Source: DATLWN01 sp964422615 | GTDB taxonomy: Bacteria; Pseudomonadota; Zetaproteobacteria; Mariprofundales; Mariprofundaceae | Assembly (NCBI GenBank): GCA_964422615.1 | Contig: CAYRBJ010000018.1 | Location: 1-37,199 of the forward strand | DNA length: 37,199 bases | Reading direction: 5' to 3' | Shown here: in pieces, positions 31,922 to 37,199 of the stretch | How the letters are laid out: every line of letters begins with the position of its first letter | Numbering within the stretch: position 1 is the stretch's first letter | Program-made: the position numbers and the translations under genes | The notes under the pieces: generated by a model | Seen by the model: only the letters and a program-made list of their open reading frames with translations | Databases searched by the model: none | What the model was told of the DNA's origin: nothing

Positions 31922-33385
31922 ATGGCCAAGCAACCAGGTGAGAAAGGCACCCGGAAGAATCTGAGGCAACAATCCAATCGCAACACCCTGATCTCGGTAT
32001 TTTTGTTTGCCATCCTGATCGGAACGGTGAGTTTTACCTACTACAGCGCCAACCAGGGCATGCAAAACCTGGAGACTCTGTACGGCGACCAGGTTCGCCT
32101 CGAACAGTTCCGGGCCTCGCTGCCGAACGTCATGCTGCCACTGAACGACTTCGTGCTGACCGGCAACAAGGAAGACAAGGGCCGCATGGCCAAGGCATCG
32201 GTCGCGTTCCAGCGCTTGTATAGCCAGGTCACGACCCTGCCCAGCATGACCGCGGACAATACCAAACAGCTGAAACAGGTGTTCAGCCTGATCCAGCAGG
32301 TGGAAGGCATCGCCTCGGACATCCTGTCCGGCAAAACCCCGGCCAGCCAGGCCAGCAGTATGGTGCTGGTGGCCCAGTCCATGGTGTTCGTGTCGCAGGC
32401 CAAGGTGAACAAGGTGGCCACGGAGCTGAAATCCGCTCTGGACCAGAAAGCGCGGCAGACCCAGCAACAGATGACAACCCTGGCCGCTGCCGATCTGGCG
32501 ATCATCGTCGTGCTGTTGCTGTTGCTGGTGTATTTCTCGCGCAGCTTCGTCAGGAACATCACCAACACCATTTCCGATATCGTGCACAATGTCATTTCGG
32601 CGTCCGGCGACATCCTGGCGACCGTGGACCAGCAGGTGACCGCCTCCGATACCCAGGCCATGTCGGTTTCCGCCATCACCCAGGAGCTGGAGCAGATGTC
32701 GGCGGCGGCCAAGCGCATCGCAGCCACGGCGGCCAGTGTGGAAAAGATCGCCGATGCCACCATGTCCTCCGCCGACCAGGGCGGCAAGGCCGTGGGGGAG
32801 GCCATCGGCTTCTTGAACAACATCCGTAACGAGGTGAACGCCATTGCCGAGAAGGTGAATTTTGCCCGGCAGAAGGCTGAACAGATTCTGGAGTCCGTTG
32901 AGTCCGTGCAGGACATTGCCGACGAAACCCATCTGCTGGCTCTGAACGCCTCGATCGAGTCGGCCGCCGCCGGCGAGTTCGGCAAGCGCTTCGCGGTGGT
33001 GGCGGCCGAGGTGCGCCGCCTGTCCGAGCGTGTGCGTGAATTCACGGAGGAGATCGAAACGGTGGTGAACGAGGTGAACACCTCCACCCTCGAATCCATG
33101 GAGGTGACGGAGAAGGGGCTCACCGAGGTGGAACAGGGCGTGCTGATCGCCCAGCGCGCGAACGATGCTTTGGGCAAGATGCAGAGCATGTCCAGCAAGA
33201 CCAGCCAGGCCGTGCGCACGATCGCCCAGGCGACCAGCCGCCAGGACAAGGCCAGCGCCGAGTTCCTCGATGCCATGCAGCAGATTTCCCAGTTGCTCCA
33301 TGATTCGGCCAAGCAGATGCAGAACTCCCGTGACATTTCACGCCGGCTGAACGACGTGGCCGAAGACCTGCAAAGGCTGTTCTAG
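31922..33385 (+). CDS. Methyl-accepting chemotaxis protein with divergent signalling tip
   Basis: A 487-residue transmembrane receptor. TM1 at about 22-41, a periplasmic helical domain of some 145 residues (four-helix-bundle type), TM2 at about 190-208, and a long cytoplasmic coiled coil. No clear HAMP domain follows TM2. The hairpin tip at 334-352 reads DETHLLALNASIESAAAGE. Compared with E. coli Tsr, position N376 is His337 and the CheW/CheA-contacting R388 is Ala349, while E385 is conserved as Glu346. No C-terminal pentapeptide tether is present. GAGGAGAGGGAGAGAGT precedes the ATG. The stop is followed by cheA after 21 bases. Confidence 0.92.
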   Translation: MAKQPGEKGTRKNLRQQSNRNTLISVFLFAILIGTVSFTYYSANQGMQNLETLYGDQVRLEQFRASLPNVMLPLNDFVLTGNKEDKGRMAKASVAFQRLYSQVTTLPSMTADNTKQLKQVFSLIQQVEGIASDILSGKTPASQASSMVLVAQSMVFVSQAKVNKVATELKSALDQKARQTQQQMTTLAAADLAIIVVLLLLLVYFSRSFVRNITNTISDIVHNVISASGDILATVDQQVTASDTQAMSVSAITQELEQMSAAAKRIAATAASVEKIADATMSSADQGGKAVGEAIGFLNNIRNEVNAIAEKVNFARQKAEQILESVESVQDIADETHLLALNASIESAAAGEFGKRFAVVAAEVRRLSERVREFTEEIETVVNEVNTSTLESMEVTEKGLTEVEQGVLIAQRANDALGKMQSMSSKTSQAVRTIAQATSRQDKASAEFLDAMQQISQLLHDSAKQMQNSRDISRRLNDVAEDLQRLF

Positions 33386-33406
33386 GTCATCAGAGGCTAG
33401 CGGCAG

Positions 33407-35986
33407 TTGTCCGAATTCGATCTTTCCGGCTTCATCGCCTCGTTTTTCGACGAAGCGAGGGACCGGCTGGCTTCGATCAACCAGCGTCTGGTGGCCCTGG
33501 AATCCGGATCCCTGGATGAGGAAGAGCTCAACAGCCTGAGAAGGGATGCCCATACGATCAAAGGCTCCGCCCTGATGCTTGGCGTCACCGATGTCGGTGA
33601 GATGGGACATTTGTTCGAAGATGCCATGGAAAAGCTGATCGAGCATGCGGAATTCAGGACCGGGGAGATGGTGCAGTTCCTGTTCGACCTGCATGACCGG
33701 CTGGCGGAGCGCCTGCAGAAACCGGACAGCCAGGAACATCTGGATGTTCCGGGGTTCCGCCGTGAGTTCGATCGCTTGTGCGAGGCGATCGCGGCCGGGT
33801 CCGCGCCCGCGCCGGAACCTCCTGCAGCCGTTGATGAAGTAGGCCTGCCTCCGCTGGAGGAGATCCTGGCTGCCGATGATGCCGGGGAGATGCTGATCGG
33901 CGCCGAGGAAGCGGAGGCCTGGAAGCGCTCGGCCACCGCTGAGGCCGAGCAGCCGGCCGCAGCCCCTGAGCAGCCGACAGCGACCGACGCGGCAGAGGAA
34001 GAAGGGTCGGTTCCCGACCATGCCGATATGGCATTTGCAGCCGAAAATGTCGGGGAATTCCGCCCGGATATGTCCAAGTTCGAAATGCAGACGCTCGGCA
34101 GGAGACAGGGTTCCGGCCACTATCTGCGTGTGGACTCCGACCGGCTTGCCATGCTGTCCAACCAGGTGATGGAACTGAGCATCGAAAAGGCCAGATCCCT
34201 GGGCATGTTGGACCAGTTCTCCGGATTGCACAGGGATATGCGCGAATTGCGCCGCCACTGGCGCCAGCTGCAGGCAACCCTGGAACCCTTGCTGCAACTC
34301 AGGGGACCGGAGGAGGCGGCGGCGCTTCGTTCCATGGAAGAGCTGTTTGAACGGCAGCTGAAGCATGTGCAGCGCTTTGGCGATGACCTGCGCTATGAGC
34401 GGGATAGGAACGCCATCGTGCTCAACGATATCCGGGACCAGATCCTCAGCCTGATGCTCAGGCCGCTGGACAGCATTTTCTCCACATTCCCGCGTGCGGT
34501 ACGCGACACCGCCATGCGCTTCGATCGCAGGGTGCGCCTGCAGATCGGAGGCAAGTCGGTGGAGATGGACCAGGGCGTGGCGGAGGCGCTGGTCGAACCG
34601 CTGGTCCACCTGCTGAACAATGCCATCGCCCACGGCATCGAACCGCCGGAGGAACGCCTGCTGGCCGGCAAGCCGGAAGAGGGGCTGATCAGCATCATGG
34701 CCAAGCAGAGCGGCAGCGAGGTCCATATCGAGGTCATCGACGATGGCCGGGGCATCGATGTCGATCTCGTCAGGAGGGTCGCCATCGAGCGCGGGGTGAC
34801 CACCAAGTTCGAGGCTGACCAGATGGACTCGGCCGAGATTCTGGAGATGATCTTCCGCCCTGGATTCTCGACCCATGATGATGTGGACAATCTTGCCGGG
34901 CGCGGCATCGGCATGAACGTGGTGCAGGATACGGTGCGCAAGCTGACGGGCTCGGTGCGCATCCATACGGAAAAGGGCAGGGGTACGCGCTTTTTGCTGT
35001 CCCTGCCCGTCAGTATCGCGGTACAGCATGCGCTGCAGTTCCGCATCGGCGACCAGCACTTCGGCATGCTGACCCATATGATCGAACAGGTGATGCCCCT
35101 GGATGCCTTTGAAAGGATGGATCAGGAAACGGGCGGGGCCGAAGGGGAGAAGCTTTCGGCGGTGCGCTATGGCAAGCATCACCTGCCCCTGGTCGATCTG
35201 CGCCACGTGCTGCGCGATCAGACACGCACCCCGGCCGCAGCAACGAGGCCGCATGTCGTCATCGCCGAACACATCGAGGGCTACGTCGGCATCGTGGTCG
35301 ATGAGTTGTACGAGGAGTCGGAGATCATCGTGCGCGACATCGATCCCTACCTGAAGCGCTATCAGGCCCCGGGCCTGATGGGCAACACGATCGTCAGCGA
35401 CGGCTCCGTGCTGCTGCTGATCGAACCTTACGGTATCAAGGAGATGGGGCGTACGGCCCCGGATATGACCCTGCAGAACGAATATGCCGCCCAGCAGTCC
35501 GAGGTGCGGGAACAAGCGGTGGAAACGGAGCAGGCGGAACAAGAGCAGGTGCAGACAGCCCAGCCCAAGGTGCTGCTGGTCGAGGATTCACTGATCGCCC
35601 GCGAGATCGAGAAGAAGATGCTGCAGAGTGCCGGGTTTAACGTGCGCACCGCCATCGATGGCGTGGATGCGCTGGAGAAGATCCGTTCCGAGAGTTTCGA
35701 CATGATCGTCACCGACCTCGAGATGCCGAGGCTGGATGGTTTCGGCCTGGTGCGTCAGATCCGCAACGAGTCCCGCTTCGAGGACATGCCGATCCTCGTG
35801 ATCTCAACGCGCGAAAGCGCCGAGGACCGCATGCGCGCTTTAGACGCCGGCGCCGATGCCTACCTGGTGAAGCAGCAGCTCAGCCACCAGGGATTGCGCG
35901 ATACCCTGCACAAGCTGTTCGGATCATTGACTGCGGGGGATGATTCGAATACAAATCGCCCCCGCGAAAACGCTCCCATCGTCTAG
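33407..35986 (+). CDS. cheA: Hybrid chemotaxis histidine kinase CheA with C-terminal receiver
   Basis: A fused CheA-CheY of 859 residues. An Hpt domain carries phospho-acceptor His49 (DAHTIKGSALMLG); an Ala/Glu-rich linker spans about 135-215; dimerisation helices and an HATPase follow with the N-box Asn404 (HLLNNAIAHG), DDGRGID and GRGIGMNVV; then a CheW-like domain; and a receiver at about 715-835 with phospho-acceptor Asp770 (VTDLEMPRLDG). The start is a TTG at 33407 with AGAGG about 11 bases upstream; no in-frame ATG is close. CheR, CheB and free CheY are absent from the window. The last five codons, GCT CCC ATC GTC TAG, lie inside tRNA-Glu. Confidence 0.93.
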   Translation: MSEFDLSGFIASFFDEARDRLASINQRLVALESGSLDEEELNSLRRDAHTIKGSALMLGVTDVGEMGHLFEDAMEKLIEHAEFRTGEMVQFLFDLHDRLAERLQKPDSQEHLDVPGFRREFDRLCEAIAAGSAPAPEPPAAVDEVGLPPLEEILAADDAGEMLIGAEEAEAWKRSATAEAEQPAAAPEQPTATDAAEEEGSVPDHADMAFAAENVGEFRPDMSKFEMQTLGRRQGSGHYLRVDSDRLAMLSNQVMELSIEKARSLGMLDQFSGLHRDMRELRRHWRQLQATLEPLLQLRGPEEAAALRSMEELFERQLKHVQRFGDDLRYERDRNAIVLNDIRDQILSLMLRPLDSIFSTFPRAVRDTAMRFDRRVRLQIGGKSVEMDQGVAEALVEPLVHLLNNAIAHGIEPPEERLLAGKPEEGLISIMAKQSGSEVHIEVIDDGRGIDVDLVRRVAIERGVTTKFEADQMDSAEILEMIFRPGFSTHDDVDNLAGRGIGMNVVQDTVRKLTGSVRIHTEKGRGTRFLLSLPVSIAVQHALQFRIGDQHFGMLTHMIEQVMPLDAFERMDQETGGAEGEKLSAVRYGKHHLPLVDLRHVLRDQTRTPAAATRPHVVIAEHIEGYVGIVVDELYEESEIIVRDIDPYLKRYQAPGLMGNTIVSDGSVLLLIEPYGIKEMGRTAPDMTLQNEYAAQQSEVREQAVETEQAEQEQVQTAQPKVLLVEDSLIAREIEKKMLQSAGFNVRTAIDGVDALEKIRSESFDMIVTDLEMPRLDGFGLVRQIRNESRFEDMPILVISTRESAEDRMRALDAGADAYLVKQQLSHQGLRDTLHKLFGSLTAGDDSNTNRPRENAPIV

Positions 35987-36047
35987 CGGTCTAGGACGTC
36001 GCCCTCTCACGGCGAAAACAGGGGTTCGAGTCCCCTTGGGAGTACCA
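35972..36047 (+). tRNA. tRNA-Glu (anticodon CTC)
   Basis: A 76-base cloverleaf: acceptor GCTCCCA pairs with TGGGAGT (one G-T at the first pair), anticodon stem TCGCC/GGCGA with loop CTCTCAC giving anticodon CTC, T-loop GGTTCGAGTCC, and encoded CCA at 36045-36047. Its first 15 bases overlap the end of cheA. Confidence 0.94.
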
Positions 36048-36406
36048 GTAAAATCAATAAGTTACGTTAAATAAAAAGTTTACATAACGTTTTTGTCATT
36101 CACTTGTCATTGAGGTGGAACGGAAAAACCGGTCAAACAGGGCCGATTGATGTCCGCGATTGAGCTCTCTGGGCGCACAAAGACGCCCTCCTCTCCGGTA
36201 AACACTTTTGGGTCGTCATTGAACCGTATAAGGACTAATAGTCCTGAACAAGAACTGCGTAAGAACTGCTGCAAGGACTATCTGAGGAGTACCCAGATTC
36301 ACCACGTTGTCCTTTTCGACCATGCCGAGCACGGGCAGGGCGCTGATTGCCGACGAGCCTAACCCTTGTGCTCTGTTTTCACCCTACATACAATGCCCGC
36401 CCCTTT
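36048..36406. other. AT-rich intergenic stretch between two tRNA genes
   Basis: 359 bases with no supported gene. The first 60 are AT-rich. There is a hairpin AGGACT-AAT-AGTCCT (36231-36245), a direct repeat AAGAACTGC (36250-36258 and 36261-36269) and AAGGACTA twice (36230-36237, 36273-36280). Short open frames here show no recognisable protein. It could be the scar of an earlier insertion next to tRNA-Glu. Confidence 0.6.
36231..36245. repeat. Hairpin AGGACT-AAT-AGTCCT
   Basis: Six-base perfect stem with a three-base loop in the inter-tRNA region; no T-run follows, so not a terminator. Its left arm recurs at 36274-36279. Confidence 0.5.
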
Positions 36407-36500
36407 GGAGAGGTACTCGAAGCGGTCATAACGGCACCGACTCGAAATCGGTTGGGCGGGTAATTCCGCCACGTGGGTTCGAATCCCACCCTCTCCGCCA
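36407..36500 (+). tRNA. tRNA-Ser (anticodon CGA)
   Basis: A 94-base class II tRNA: acceptor GGAGAGG with CCTCTCC, anticodon stem ACCGA/TCGGT with loop CTCGAAA giving anticodon CGA, a long variable arm (TGGGCGGGTAATTCCGCCAC), T-loop GGTTCGAATCC, discriminator G and encoded CCA at 36498-36500. Its 3' end is the likely attachment site for the integrase element to the right. Confidence 0.95.
36471..36500 (+). other. Candidate attachment site (attL) at the tRNA-Ser 3' end
   Basis: P4-type integrases usually recombine at the 3' end of tRNA genes; the integrase here starts about 320 bases beyond this one in the same direction. No second copy of this end lies in the window, so the boundary is inferred. 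Confidence 0.5.
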
Positions 36501-36525
36501 ATCGCTAGCCCAAGAATGGACGAAG

Positions 36526-36559
36526 AAAGCCTGTAAGACATTGTTTTACAGGCTTTTTT
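36526..36559 (+). terminator. Rho-independent terminator after tRNA-Ser
   Basis: AAAGCCTGTAA (36526-36536) pairs perfectly with TTACAGGCTTT (36546-36556), an 11-base stem with a nine-base loop, and a T-run continues to 36559. It ends the tRNA-Ser transcript. Confidence 0.9.
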
Positions 36560-36613
36560 ATTGTCTTCTTGTCCGATTCCGTACCAGGCGGCCCGAGGAT
36601 ATCCCATCAAAAA

Positions 36614-36624
36614 TGATGGTACAT
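36614..36624 (-). repeat. Inverted copy of the ATGTACCATCA element
   Basis: TGATGGTACAT, the reverse complement of the 11-base core of the direct repeats at 36653, 36699 and 36798. CCATCAAAA just before it (36604-36612) forms an inverted partner. It overlaps the candidate -35 of the integrase promoter. Confidence 0.75.
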
Positions 36625-36646
36625 TTGCTGGTATATGGCCTATAAT
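36618..36646 (+). promoter_or_regulatory. Candidate integrase promoter
   Basis: A consensus TATAAT at 36641-36646 with GGTACA (36618-36623) 17 bases before it as a poor -35. The -35 lies in the inverted repeat copy and the predicted start near 36653 lies in the first direct copy, so a repeat-binding protein would control it. Confidence 0.5.
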
Positions 36647-36652
36647 CAGACC

Positions 36653-36665
36653 ATGTACCATCAAA
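36653..36665 (+). repeat. ATGTACCATCAAA repeat, copy 1
   Basis: First of three direct copies upstream of the integrase, within a longer match CCATGTACCATCAAA (36651-36665) shared with copy 2, and 46 bases before it. Confidence 0.8.
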
Positions 36666-36698
36666 ATTCTGGCCGGTACGGGAAAATCGGGCTTTTCC

Positions 36699-36711
36699 AT
36701 GTACCATCAAA
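36699..36711 (+). repeat. ATGTACCATCAAA repeat, copy 2
   Basis: Second direct copy, identical over 13 bases; 99 bases before copy 3, about twice the first spacing. Confidence 0.8.
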
Positions 36712-36797
36712 TCCGGGGTTATGTTGCTGTAATGTATTGATATGTAATGATTATTTCGATGCGGAAGTTTGTTGGTGCAAAATCATGTCCCCGCAAA

Positions 36798-36810
36798 ATG
36801 TACCATCAAA
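36798..36810 (+). repeat. ATGTACCATCAAA repeat, copy 3
   Basis: Third direct copy. It ends directly against the GGGAGG ribosome site of the integrase gene (ATG at 36823), so a protein bound here could block expression, or it may be an arm-type integrase site. Confidence 0.8.
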
Positions 36811-36822
36811 CGGGAGGCTCGC

Positions 36823-37199
36823 ATGGCTCAGATGATCGATAAACTCAATGATGCCTTGGTGCGCGGCGCCAAGCCGGATACCAACGGAAAACAGGTCAAG
36901 CTGGTCGATGGCAAGGGGCTGTGCCTGCTGATCCACCCGAACGGCGGCAAGTATTGGCGCCTGAATTACCGGTTCGACAACCGGCAATGCACCCTGGCGC
37001 TCGGCGTCTATCCCGATGTGGGCCTGAAAGATGCCAGGGAAAGGAGAGACAAGGCGCGCAAACAGATCGCCGAGGGCATCGATCCGCAGGCCACCAAGAC
37101 CGCAAGGAAGGCGGCCAGGGCGGACACCTTCGAGGCCATCGCCCGCGAATGGCATGGCTCCTACTCCAAGAGCCTGACGGAAAGGCATGCGGCCAGGAT
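36823..37199 (+). CDS. P4-type tyrosine-recombinase integrase (3' end beyond window)
   Basis: Site-specific recombinase of an integrated element; 125 codons visible before the window ends. The N-terminal DUF4102 arm-binding domain is clear: KLVDGKGLCLLIHPNGGKYW (residues 26-45), the LALGVYPDVGLKDARERRDKAR segment split across about 61-82 and IAEGIDPQATK. The core-binding domain begins with TFEAIAREWH near 104. The catalytic Arg-His-Arg-Tyr residues would lie beyond the edge, so integrity cannot be judged. GGGAGG lies five bases before the ATG. It reads away from tRNA-Ser, the usual orientation for the first gene of an island. Confidence 0.93.
   Translation, partial: MAQMIDKLNDALVRGAKPDTNGKQVKLVDGKGLCLLIHPNGGKYWRLNYRFDNRQCTLALGVYPDVGLKDARERRDKARKQIAEGIDPQATKTARKAARADTFEAIAREWHGSYSKSLTERHAAR

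Noticed and set aside
31094..33301. A 735-codon open frame on the minus strand opposite cheW and the MCP gene
   Set aside because: It is antisense to well-supported genes, is rich in His, Gly and Leu as expected from the mirror of GC-biased codons, and has no recognisable domain.
33338..35542. A 734-codon open frame on the minus strand opposite cheA
   Set aside because: It mirrors cheA codon by codon, and cheA has intact Hpt, HATPase, CheW and receiver motifs; the antisense product resembles nothing.
36147..36645. Two overlapping short plus-strand frames around tRNA-Ser
   Set aside because: One runs straight through the tRNA gene, neither has a good ribosome site or a recognisable protein.
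36614..36810. The ATGTACCATCAAA copies as a CRISPR array
   Set aside because: Only three direct copies of 13 bases with unequal spacing and one inverted copy; repeats are too short and no cas genes are seen.
36751..37188. A 145-codon minus-strand frame opposite the integrase
   Set aside because: Antisense to a clear DUF4102 integrase start.

Overview
The window looks like a GC-rich chromosomal stretch from a Gram-negative member of the Pseudomonadota. Evidence includes outer-membrane lipoproteins, lytic transglycosylases, a PilW/RodZ pair, ClpS-ClpA and a P4-type integrase. The lineage cannot be fixed from sequence alone. A CbbY-type phosphatase hints at a Calvin-cycle autotroph, and a zetaproteobacterial or deep gammaproteobacterial-like organism would fit. 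That placement is low-confidence inference.

Layout. (1) 1-13246, minus strand: a tight run of 15 housekeeping genes, read right to left: rlmN, mtnP, pilW, rodZ, pcm, mltB, rlpA, a LOG-family gene, an RluA-family gene, a D-Ala-D-Ala carboxypeptidase, a D-amino acid transaminase, a HAD phosphatase, hslO, pncA and pncB (cut by the window edge). Many neighbours share start/stop codons. rodZ is interrupted by a 100-N assembly gap inside a Pro-Lys-Ala repeat. (2) 13332-15675, plus strand: a three-gene operon with a circularly permuted ATP-grasp-like protein and two transferases of the TIGR04283 and TIGR04282 types; function unknown. (3) 15672-21000, minus strand: clpS, then clpA-trmO-(zinc ribbon + Ser/Thr kinase + HDOD fusion). 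(4) 21075-23501, plus strand: cbbY-like, tatD and an RMD1/DUF155 membrane protein. (5) 23508-26889, minus strand: oppB-oppC-tadA, then a cyclic-nucleotide-binding-fold protein and a macrodomain hydrolase. (6) 27029-28016, plus strand: two unrecognised exported proteins. (7) 28030-30998, minus strand: an mltD-like lytic transglycosylase followed by an OppA-type binding lipoprotein. (8) 31229-35986, plus strand: a compact chemosensory operon cheW, a transmembrane MCP with a divergent signalling tip, and a hybrid CheA-REC kinase. (9) 35972-37199: tRNA-Glu(CTC), whose 5' end overlaps the end of cheA, a 359-base AT-rich stretch, tRNA-Ser(CGA), a strong terminator, a repeat-rich control region, and the start of a P4-type integrase that runs off the window. 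This last part is the left edge of an integrated element whose cargo lies to the right.

Functionally the window is mostly core: cell-wall remodelling, RNA modification, protein quality control, NAD salvage, peptide uptake and chemosensing. The points most worth following are the cheA/tRNA-Glu overlap, the integrase with its repeated ATGTACCATCAAA sites at tRNA-Ser, the ATP-grasp/transferase operon, and the kinase-HDOD fusion. I found no CRISPR array, no complete insertion sequence and no recognisable defence system inside the window.
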